Below the pieces are notes generated by a model. That model saw only the letters and a list, made by a program, of their open reading frames with translations, did not search any database and had not been told where the DNA came from. 64,000 bases of DNA from assembly GCA_031216915.1 (NCBI GenBank), contig CM062289.1, positions 57,106,577 to 57,170,576 of the forward strand. The letters are read 5' to 3'. This DNA comes from Pictodentalium vernedei (taxonomy: Eukaryota > Mollusca > Scaphopoda > Dentaliida > Dentaliidae). Below, one piece after another: positions 10,135 through 18,701 of the stretch (position 1 is the first letter of the stretch; every line of letters starts with the position of its first letter). A program made the translations under genes and the position numbers.

Positions 10135-10500
10135 CATGTGTGTGGTCAAAACTTGAAGTTGCACCAGATGAATTAAAAGAATTTTTATGAAGATGTGTAT
10201 TGCACATTCATCTTCTCGAAAAGCATATTTTGGCCCTAAAAGAACATTTTTTCTGAATATATTTTTAATAGTAAAAAGTTAAACATAAACCTTATTCTAT
10301 AGATGCCACCATTTGATAAGGTGTTCACTTCTGACCCAAGATATTCATGTTTTTCAAACAGGCAAAAATTATGAAATCACCAGCCAACATTGTCCTTAAA
10401 TTCTTTACATGCATGTTTGTGACATTGTTCTTGAAGTTATGACACTGGTGAAGAAAGTCAGGACATCACCTTTATTCGTGGGCAACTATTCTTACATTTC
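10135..10500. other. No gene seen
   Basis: AT-rich, no recognised repeat boundary or exon. Confidence 0.4.
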
Positions 10501-10502
10501 AA

Positions 10503-10735
10503 CCACTGTGGACTGGTCACTATCCACGGGTGGGGAATATTTCCACGGACACAATAATATTAGATTCCAAGCAGTAATTATAGAAATAATGATCAAAAAT
10601 TTAATTAATGAAGCACCGGGTACAACCCAGTGCTTCATTAATTAAAATTTTGCTGCTGCTGATTTTTACTACCTTGTAAACGCATGTGTGGACATCACTG
10701 CCCAAACATGGATTACGACCAATCCATGGTGACCA
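10503..10735. mobile_element. fam3-like MITE
   Basis: Left CACTGTGGACTGGTCAC and right CAATCCATGGTGACC are imperfect inverted ends. The centre TTAATTAATGAAGCACCGGG with its inverse (about 10599-10645) matches the 8535 copy. Confidence 0.5.
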
Positions 10736-10872
10736 TGGGCAGATACGGAGGGGGGGGGGAAGGGGGGGTATATTTGAAAGGGGAGACAACAAGCAATTTT
10801 TCAAAGACAAATTCAACCTGTATTGAAATTATCTTTACACGAGGAGTTCTCGCAACTTGACACCATCGTATA

Positions 10873-10951
10873 AACAATTGGTACAATGTATGGTCTGCAG
10901 TCTGAACCTCAATGAGGTACAGACTACAGACCATACATTGTACCAATCGTA
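10873..10951. repeat. Perfect-arm palindrome
   Basis: ATTGGTACAATGTATGGTCT and its inverse AGACCATACATTGTACCAAT flank a short loop. Probably a small foldback MITE; no target duplication was identified. Confidence 0.6.
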
Positions 10952-10959
10952 GTCAACAT

Positions 10960-12060
10960 AAATGTTGATTCATCAACGAAAATAGTCTGATACATGTTAT
11001 TTGGATGAAGTATTATCACCATAAGAGTTCATGCGATGAGAAATGACTGGCTAGTCATACGCCGTGGGTGCTTGGAAATATAACGTTCACAAATTTCCTG
11101 TATTGAAACAGGTAACTCAAACCCGTGCATTGCGATAATGGCGAGGTCCGATAAACGGTCGATTGTCATGCTGCTTCGCATTCACGTATGGATCCACCGG
11201 ACACAGTACACAAGGAAATGCATCCAGAATGCATCTCCTGCGATCAAAATTTCAAAAAAATTTTGGGTGAGGACCCCCTCCCCCTCCCTGTATGAGAGGG
11301 GGGGATACCCCCTCTTGAGCTCACACCCCCCCCCCCCCACTCGCGTCTGCGGTGCTCGGTTCCACTACCCTTTTTTCAATCCTGGATCTGCCACTGGCGA
11401 CTGTACATAGTATGAACAAGATCTGTAACACTCCGCTTCACAGTTTCACACTACTGTACACAGGTAAAATTCTAAACATAGGGCAAATGTTGAAACTAAT
11501 GCCATGTTAATTAGGGATATATTTTTAGGATCAGATATATGATTACATCAGGCTAATTGTTGGACAAGAGAATTTGAAGTTTTGATCACAGAGTTGGAGT
11601 CTGTTGTATAGAGTAATATTACTCGAGGAATTATGGGAAAAAGTGGGTTCGAAATATTGACTACTGTATTTATTAAAATGTAATTTTTACACTGAGTTGT
11701 TACCATGCATGAAACTAAAAAAATGAGACGGAAACATATTTATTTGAACCGGTCAACAACAGCTACTAGTAAAGTCATCATCGGGAAACCCAATTGGAAC
11801 GTGAACTGTATATTTATGTTGATACACCTACATACCAAATTTTATTTGCTTTGGCTAAAGTTATCATCAGGAAACTACAGTGTGACGGAAGGACGGACGG
11901 ACGAACAAACGGACGCCGGTTATTTTAATAATCCCTCCCCCCCCCCCCCACCCGCGAATTTTCAATCAGTTCGACAATCTGTGGCTACCCAACTAGAGTA
12001 ATTGGTAGCCACTAAATTTATTTTTCTGACCCGATTGATCGATTAAAAATGTCAATTCTC
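10960..12060. other. Non-coding stretch left of the host exon
   Basis: It contains C-rich runs (about 11325-11340 and 11938-11950) and a GGACGGACGGACGAAC word (about 11890). It is probably the first intron of the minus-strand gene whose donor is at 12073, but no further exon of that gene was recognised here or further left. Confidence 0.4.
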
Positions 12061-12067
12061 AGCTGTA

Positions 12068-12073
12068 ACTTAC
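12068..12073 (-). promoter_or_regulatory. 5' splice donor of the C6orf89-like exon
   Basis: The minus strand reads TTCACAC|GTAAGTTAC. GTAAGT is the metazoan consensus, and the open frame downstream soon leaves the similarity, supporting an exon end here. Confidence 0.6.
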
Positions 12074-12458
12074 GTGTGAACTGGAATCTCTTGTGAAAAG
12101 GCAGTGCAGCCAGGCGAACGAGTCTGAAGAAATCATACAGATACGGCGCAACACTTTTTTCAACATATTCACTGCTTGGTTCGTGGACATATATCAAAAG
12201 AAAAATAAAACAGCCGAAGAAAAAAATCACCAGCAGTGAATAGACAAAAAACTTGGTTAGCATTCGAATACCCGACCAGCATTTGTGGAGAATGTGATTT
12301 GCAGTCTGTTTCTTCATGACATCATTCAAATCAGTCTCCACTGCCTTGTCAATACATTTGTCAATTTCTTCTTCAGACAGGCCCCATTGCTTGCCAAGTT
12401 TCTTGATTTCTGTAATATTGATCTTGAAATATGCTATAGCATCAACTTCTGCCACCAT
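12074..12458 (-). CDS. First coding exon, C6orf89/BRAP-like membrane protein
   Basis: A 128-codon exon on the minus strand, then one base of a split codon. The start at 12458 (MVAEVDAIAY) has a strong AACCATGG context; another in-frame ATG lies 11 codons upstream (MNRFCISTRT) but has a weaker context. Residues 1-66 are charged and cytoplasmic-like (GLSEEEIDKCIDKAVE). Residues 69-92 form one hydrophobic segment (FFVYSLLVIFFFGCFIFLLI). A short lumenal stretch follows (FFRLVRLAALPFHKRFQ). From memory, this order matches the N-terminus of animal C6orf89 (bombesin receptor-activated protein, a Golgi-associated single-pass protein): a G-S-E-x-x-I-x-K motif, a membrane segment, then an RLxxLPxxK-like motif. 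The exon ends at a consensus donor, GTAAGT (12073-12068). Later exons are not seen, so they must lie further left or be too short to recognise. This is the only convincing host coding sequence in the window. Confidence 0.55.
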
Positions 12459-12830
12459 GGTTCTTGTAGAAATACAAAAGCGATTCAACCCGGATGTTTT
12501 ATATCACTTCCTTATCGTGTTAAAATCGAGGCCAGTCAGTGCACGTAACCAGTTTAATTGTAAACTTAAGGCGTCACCACGCATTCTGTCTGCCACAACT
12601 TCGTGTCACACCAACGTGGTGAATACATTGGCAACTTTTCTCACCTTTGACGTTCATAATGTGGTCGTCTTATTTTGCATCTCATCAGCAAATGGCTGAA
12701 TCTATTTTGTATTTGTGGCGATGTTCAAATACACTTTTTTCTGAGAAGCATCTTTGGATCGCGGTTTAACCCTTTTGAAACGGTTAAAAAAATAAACTGA
12801 CATGCTGTGACATAAAGAAAAAAAAAAATG
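12459..12830. other. Presumed upstream region of the host exon
   Basis: No repeat boundary is seen. If the exon at 12074-12458 carries the initiator codon, the 5' leader or promoter should lie here. No TATA box or CpG-rich core stands out. Confidence 0.35.
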
Positions 12831-12930
12831 CACAGCGATCGACAAGCAGTCGACACTACGCACGTAATCGGGGAGGGGGGGTGGAGGGGGGTACGCCGGG
12901 AGAGATGGGGGGGGGGGGGATGTCGAAGTA

Positions 12931-13218
12931 ACCCAAGGGAGCGGAACTTTGGGGCGGCGGGTTTGGCCCAGAGGTACAGAATTCATTGGTAAGCCCACCG
13001 GGCCCCCCACCCGTCCACACATGGCCTGACAACTGTATTTTAATATTTTGGTTGGGGGAGGCTGGGGCAGGCCTGGGAGAGAGGGGGGTCGTAGAAGTAC
13101 CCCCCCCCCCCGGGCGTGGAACTTTGGGCGGGTTTGGCCCAGAGGTACAGAATTCATGGGTAAGTCCACACCCACCCGTGCACATATGGCCTGACAACTG
13201 TATTTTAATATTTTGGTT
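12931..13218. repeat. Tandem duplication, about 175 bp, G-rich
   Basis: GGAACTTTGGG, GGTTTGGCCCAGAGGTACAG, ATGGCCTGACAACTGTATTT and AATATTTTGG occur twice (GGAACTTT at 12943 and 13118). The proline-rich open frames across it on the minus strand come from the poly-G/poly-C runs. Confidence 0.75.
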
Positions 13219-13560
13219 TGGTAAAACGGGCTTTCAGGTCATGTTTTGACTAGAGCTTGCCCCAAAGGTCATAATTCCCGCCCCGTGCTAACAGTTAAGA
13301 AGGGGGCTAAATCGTGAATGGAGCTCTGCACTTGACCAACTTTTATAATTTTAGACTGCATGATTCTTGAAGTAATAACTTGATTAAATCACATTGACGT
13401 AATAAAGCTATCACTTCAAGAATTGTGCAGTCAAAACCTATAACCCTAGGTCACTGGATACTCATTGATGAACTTGCAAATTTGAAATATGCTGCTAAAA
13501 ACGTCATTTTGACTTTTTTTGACGGCCAAAGAATTACGTGGTTTTTTTTTGTCCCAAAAG
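13219..13560. other. No gene seen
   Basis: Short inverted words only (TTCTTGAAGTAATAAC at about 13361 against its reverse near 13410). No supported exon. Confidence 0.4.
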
Positions 13561-13712
13561 CCGCCAGACAAGTCTCCATTTAATAACTGATTTCAAAATT
13601 TTCTTGGGGGGTCATAACCTATGTTTTTGAGACAAAAGATGAAGAAAATCAGTTATTCAAGACGTTTGTTTGCAAGTGTCGTCTGCTTTTCATGTTAGGT
13701 AAAGGGTTAACC
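13561..13712. mobile_element. piggyBac-like MITE, right half
   Basis: It ends GTTAGGTAAAGGGTTAA at about 13712, the family right end and target. GGGGGGTCATAACCTATG (about 13605) resembles the arm in the 5500-5690 copy. The left end is not found. Confidence 0.45.
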
Positions 13713-13964
13713 CATCAACGTTTGCTTTTGATGCATATAACATGGCTTCAAAATGGAATCATATATAGCCGATTCCACAGGCCAGGATACGAATAAAATG
13801 CTCCATCCATGAACAAAACGACTGCTGATTGCATCATAGACAATATCTCATCAGTGGCAAAACGAGAATTCGGTCATCAGACCCATCATCTACAGTAAGA
13901 TATCTTCTGCTATTCTTTGTACCTGCACACCCACTGGTCTTGAAGATCAACTTCTACAAGTGTA

Positions 13965-14220
13965 CAGTACGTGGAGAGTGGATTGTAACTAAATCACCCG
14001 CGGAGTGGAAACATCACCCAAGCTATAACTTTCAAAGTTTGTACACATCGACAAAAACACAAGCAATGTTTCAGCCAATGGACCCCCGGGTTTAACCCGG
14101 AGGTCCATTGGTTGAAACTTTGCTTGTGCTGGTTATGCTTTGCAACAAATTTGCAATTATTGCTTGGGTGGAATCTCCACTCTGCGGGTGATTTAGTGAT
14201 AATACACCCTCCACGTACTG
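13965..14220. mobile_element. TA-target foldback MITE, fam2
   Basis: CAGTACGTGGAGAGTG to CACCCTCCACGTACTG, with TA on both sides (13963-13964 and 14221-14222). Core hairpin at about 14075-14115. Arm order is reversed relative to 9553-9808. Confidence 0.85.
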
Positions 14221-14685
14221 TAGTTGGGGGTTTGGACATTCTCTTTCGGCGATGCCTGTAGAGACCAGCATCTATGCAGTATGCTTGTGAATGACAGAGT
14301 AATAGCGGCTTCTTCTTCAGTTAACTCGTCGAATTCTCTTTGAATATCTGATGCAAAGGGGTTGCTTCATCGCAGGTGCGGTTTCTCGTGTTAGTCATAC
14401 ATGAGTCTAAGAACATGAAGCTGTTCTATCTGAGGATGTATATGAGCAGTTACATTCTTTACAAAATCACCTACTGTACTTATTCGCCCCTTTCAATAGG
14501 CAAATACACATTTCTAGTGAGTGGTAGACGTACGAAGTACATTCAAACGATATCTGAACCCACCATGTAGCACATGCTGACCACCAGCTTGAGATGTGAT
14601 AAATTTAACTCCTTGCCGTATCAGGATTTGTTGGCTTCTGTTGCGCCCGTGCCTGTGCGTTTTGTGCTGCCGCTTCTATTTGTTG

Positions 14686-15241
14686 GTAGAGCTGTAGGTT
14701 TTTAAGTTTCTTGTTCGGTTTCGGTTTTTCAGGTTGAGTAAAACCTCGGTTCGGTTCGGTTTTCGGTTTGTTCATGAGGCCAAATAAAATTCAACAAAAC
14801 TCATTCTGTATGTCTGGAATCATAACTGAATGGCAGTGAAATTGAATGAAACTCAATGAATGCCCAAAATAAGCTATAATACACTGAAGAATCAGGAAGG
14901 CCAATATAATAATCACCTAAATATACAGAACTTTTATTGTGCTTGGCCGTTTTTCGAGGTCTGACACCTACGCGCAACTTGAGGAAAGCTGCGAACACAA
15001 CTAAGTTGAAATGTCGGAAATTCACAGAATGTAGCCATCCCAGAGTAGTGAGAGTACCCAGACACTGCCAATGGCAGTGTCTGGGTACCCTCACTACTCT
15101 GGGATGGCTACATTCTGTGAATTTCTGCAGCAAGAGAGTATTTTAATAAAAACGAAAAACCTTAGATTACGAGATGTCGACGGTTTCGGTTTTTAAAAAA
15201 AACAAAAAACCTCGGTTCGATTTCGGTTAACCTACAGCTCG
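14686..15241. mobile_element. hAT element inside copy A ORF
   Basis: A perfect 8-bp duplication ATTTGTTG (14678-14685 and 15242-15249). The termini GTAGAGCTGTAGGTT and, inverted, CGAGCTGTAGGTTAACC are offset by two bases. Subterminal GGTTTCGGTTTT words link it to the larger element at 42171-44971. It carries a near-perfect palindrome at 15018-15126. Confidence 0.75.
15018..15126. repeat. Near-perfect palindrome, 52-bp arms
   Basis: GAAATTCACAGAATGTAGCC, ATCCCAGAGTAGTGAG and ACCCAGACACTGCCA are mirrored on the other side of CAATGG. Only one or two mismatches are seen, so it is recent or maintained. Likely a small foldback MITE. Confidence 0.75.
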
Positions 15242-15876
15242 ATTTGTTGGGTTATAAGTTCGAATTGCTGCCTCATTTCGTCATCCTGCCTTGACACTTG
15301 TTCGCGATATTCCTATCTTTTCCGTTCTCTATCTTGTCTTTCCTGTTCGTATACCGCAAGCAGATCTTCCTGGCTGTTGGTGTTCAATACGTTGGAGTTA
15401 TGGTTCGATCGGTCCTGGCTGATTGGAGAGACAGGTTCAGAATAGTTGTCCTTCACCTCATCAGTCTCCACCTCCGACTTCTCCTCCCCACCCTCCGACT
15501 TCCGAGGGGAAAAAGGTGTGGGTGGAGTTGGTGGTGGGGGTGGAGGTGATTCGACTACAAACTCCCTCTCCTCCTGCTCTGTGTCAGCCTTTCTCCTCTC
15601 AAGCCATGCTTCCATGCGTCTAGCATCCCGACTTCTGGCAGATGGTGGTTTTCTCTTTCTTTTCTTCTTCTCTTCAGTACGGCCCTTTTCCAGGATCCTC
15701 CCTCGGGTGTGGACCAGTGCGGGGCTGGGCTCCGCGAAAGGTGCTACCACTACCCGTGGGAGGTTGTAGTTGGTAATTGATAGTAAGCTGGACTTTGTCC
15801 CCATCAACTTGGACGTTCCAGTTAATGGGTGAACCGGCTTCCAGCGCCTTCAAAGTTTCTCTGATTCTTGTATTAA

Positions 15877-16147
15877 CCCTTTATCCAACGAATGGGCCAC
15901 ATCCGCCTAAGTAATATGCAAATTCAGCAGCTGAAAAAAATTATATTTTTCAAAAAATTTCAACAAAACCATACCAAATGACCCCTCTTTGGAACGAGTT
16001 CGTCGAGATAGTTCCAACGAGGACTCACACGATATGGTTTTGTTGAAATGTTTTGAAAAAGTTTTAAAAATTGATATTTAAAATAATAAATTTTGATATC
16101 GTCTGCGTTGGGTAAAAATTTTGATATCGCCTGCGTTGGGTAAAGGG
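15877..16147. mobile_element. piggyBac-like MITE (reference copy)
   Basis: TTAA at 15873-15876 and 16148-16151, with termini CCCTTTATCCAACGAATGG and GCGTTGGGTAAAGGG. Uninterrupted, with a central imperfect palindrome (GGAACGAGTTCGTCGAGAT). A 35-bp stretch near the right end is duplicated (TTTTGATATCG...GGGTAAA twice). Confidence 0.75.
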
Positions 16148-16289
16148 TTAAGAAAGTCCACAATTCTCTTAATTGGGATCAATTAGAAGCTCTTGTAGAT
16201 ACGACCGATTACTTGAAGAGACAAGCAATCAAGGACGACGACGACCACGACCGGTTAGTGATTGTCCATGTCTCTCAAACTTATATATA

Positions 16290-16546
16290 CAGTACGTGGA
16301 GAGTGTATTATCACTGAATCACCCACCGAGTGGAGATTCCACCCAAGAAATAATTGCAAATTTTTTGCAAAGCATAACCAGCACAAGCAAAGTTTCAGCC
16401 AATGGACCTCCGGGTTAAACCCGGAGGTCCATTGGCTGAAACATTGCTTGTGTTTTTTATCAATATGTGCACAACTTGAAAGTTATAGCTTGAGTGACAA
16501 CTCCACTCTGCGGGTGATTTAGTTACAATCCACTCTCCATGTACTG
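16290..16546. mobile_element. TA-target foldback MITE, fam2
   Basis: CAGTACGTGGAGAGTG to CACTCTCCATGTACTG, with TA at 16288-16289 and 16547-16548. Perfect core GGACCTCCGGGTTAAACCCG at about 16405. Confidence 0.87.
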
Positions 16547-16689
16547 TATTATGTAGTAAATATGAAGCCAGTTTTCTAGTATGATTATTCAAACATTATT
16601 ATTCAAACATGAAGCCTAAATTACTTTGTGTTGTATACATCAGTAAGAAAAGAGTTTACTGAAAAGAATCTTAAACGACTTACAATCAC

Positions 16690-17830
16690 TATACTAGTCA
16701 GTGTTTTGCAAAAAAAAAAATAACTGACTTACATTCATTAGACTAGTCAGTGATTTGCAAAAAAATTAACTGACTTACATTCATTAGTCTAGTCAGTGAT
16801 TGCTGACAAATTAACTGACTTACATTCATTAGACTAGTCAGTGATTTCTAACAAATTAACTGACTTAAAATTCATTAGACTAGTCAGTGATTACTAACAA
16901 ATTAACTGTCTTACATTCCTTAGACTAGTCAGTGATTGCTAACAAATTAACTGACTTACATTCATTAGACTAGTCAGTGATTGCTAACAAATTAACTGAC
17001 TTAAAATTCATTAGACTAGTCAGTGATTGCTAACAAATTAACTGACTTACATTCATTAGACTAGTCAGTGTTTTGCAAAAAAATTAACTGACTTAAATTC
17101 ATTAGTCTAGTCAGTGATTGCTGACAAATTAACTGACTTACATTCATTAGACTAGTCAGTGATTGCTAACAAATTAACTGACTTAAAATTCATTAGACTA
17201 GTCAGTGATTGCTAACAAATTAACTGACTTAAAATTCATTAGACTAGTCAGTGATTGCTAACAAATTAACTGACTTACATTCATTAGGCTAGTCAGTGTT
17301 TTGCAAAAGAATTAACTGACTTACATTCATTAGTCTAGTCAGTGATGGCTGACAAATTAAATGACTTACATTCATTAGACTAGTCAGTGATTGCTAACAA
17401 ATTAACTGACTTACATTCATTAGACCAGTCAGTGATTGCTAACAAATTAACTGACTTACATTCATTAGACTAGTCAGTGTTTTGCAAAAAAATTAACTGA
17501 CTTACATTCATTAGTCTAGTCAGTGATTGCTGACAAATTAACTGACTTACATTCATTAGACTAGTCAGTGATTGCTAACAAATTAACTGACTTAAAATTC
17601 ATTAGACTAGTCAGTGATTGCTAACAAATTAACTGTCTTACATTCCTTAGACTAGTCAGTGATTGCTAACAAATTAACTGACTTACATTCATTAGACTAG
17701 TCAGTGATTGCTAACAAATTGACGGTCTTACATTCATTAGACTAGTCAGTGATTGCTGGCAAATTAACTGTCTTACATTCATTAGACCAGTCAGTGTTTT
17801 GCAAACAAAACTAACTGACTGGCAATACGA
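16690..17830. repeat. 45-bp satellite array, about 25 units
   Basis: The unit contains AATTAACTGACTTACATTCA, TTAGACTAGTCAGTGA and TTGCTAACA, with an internal inverted pair ACTGAC/GTCAGT. TAGACTAGTC recurs every 45 bases (for example 16921 and 16966). Variant units (TTTTGCAAAAAA) are each followed by the TTAGTCTAGTC...GCTGAC variant at about 16750, 17070, 17300 and 17480, so dimer blocks have been copied. It is not a CRISPR array: there are no unique spacers. Confidence 0.9.
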
Positions 17831-17912
17831 GCACTAGTCGTTGGTTTGATAGGTGGGATAGCTAATTACAATATAGGGTGTGTAGGTGATTGCCTTCTGT
17901 CTCAATGCTGAA

Positions 17913-18187
17913 ATGATTGCAGCTGAAATTGAACTTGACCACAAACACGTGGCCGTCATCTCATATTACAACAAACCGTAAGCATCAGTTGACAGTAAAG
18001 TCTTTGAATTCTTTACCAAAACATACAAGCACCTCATGTTCTTGGGTGATTTCATTTCCAAGCACCAGCTATTCAGTTGTCATAAGACTGAATCGAATGG
18101 TGACACCGTTTTCAACATCATTGAATAATTCGATCTATTTTCGTGGTAAACAACCATCAAGACGTAACATACGTCCGCAATAACCTA
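17913..18187 (+). pseudogene. Non-LTR retrotransposon, endonuclease part
   Basis: In the frame from 17913 the translation reads ELDHKHVAVISYYNKP, then FLGDFISKHQLFSC and ESNGDTVFNIIE. This is the SYYNPP ... GDFNAKH ... NxNG pattern of APE-type endonucleases in jockey/CR1-like LINEs. Three or more stops (TAA at about 17979, 18126 and 18150) show decay. The ORF continues after the MITE at 18188-18699. Confidence 0.65.
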
Positions 18188-18699
18188 CACTGCAAAAAAT
18201 ATAGGTTCTCTTTAGAACCAAAACTGGTTCTAATCTTGTCCCTGAGATGGAACCAGTTCTGTTTAAATAGTATTTATTTCAAATTAAATAAATTTATAAA
18301 GATTAACATTAAATATTAACAGAATTAAACATATATTGAGGGGGTTTCAGTTGTAAGTTTAGAGCTTATACGAAGTTGTCTCAAATCATTATAAAGCAAA
18401 GGAGATATGAACAGTTGGCATATGGAACCAGTTTTGGTTCTATACAGAACCAAAACTGGTTCGATATGCCAACTGTTCATATCTCCTTTGTTTCAAAATG
18501 TTTGGCGACTGCGTTGAATAAGCTCCAAGTTTACTGATGAACCTACTTCAGTTCATGTAATATTCTGTTAAAATTGAATGCTAATCTTGGTAAAGGTATT
18601 TGATTTGAAATAAATACTGTTTAAACAGAACTGGTTCCATCTCAGGGACAAGATTAGAACCGGTTTTGGTTCTAAAGAGAACCTATATTTTTTGCAGTG
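18188..18699. mobile_element. TA-target MITE inside the LINE
   Basis: CACTGCAAAAAATATAGGTT and its inverse, flanked by TA (18186-18187 and 18700-18701). Arms of about 90 bp are nearly perfect. The interior carries repeated GAACCAAAACTGGTTC palindromes (about 18210, 18428, 18450 and 18665). Removing it with one TA gives an uninterrupted LINE frame through NNLLHQSDIIDLI. Confidence 0.8.
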
Positions 18700-18701
18700 T
18701 A

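Larger units (their letters stand above)
14605..16190 (-). pseudogene. Repeat-encoded basic/coiled-coil ORF, copy A
   Basis: Minus-strand ORF belonging to a three-copy family (see 28990 and 45326). The N-terminal part reads IVDFLN...RETLKALEAG and SPINWNVQ, followed by a basic block (KKKRKRKPPSARSRDARRME), a proline-rich segment, then a charged helical C-terminus ending QARAQQKPTNPDTARS at 14605. It is broken by a frameshift near the N-terminal third and a TAG at about 15313. It is also split by two transposons: the hAT at 14686-15241 (8-bp duplication) and the piggyBac-like MITE at 15877-16147 (TTAA). Removing each insert plus one target copy restores the local frame exactly. The function is unknown to me. 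The basic SPSxxRRxARRxE motif recalls ORF1-like proteins of invertebrate retroelements, but that is memory, not a search. Confidence 0.6.

Noticed and set aside
12702..13249. Proline-rich open frames on both strands
   Set aside because: They arise from G/C homopolymer runs in a tandem duplication.
15298..15769. Plus-strand frames opposite copy A
   Set aside because: Shadows of the minus-strand repeat ORF.
16690..17830. CRISPR-like array
   Set aside because: Units are contiguous 45-bp satellite repeats with no unique spacers, in a eukaryotic context.
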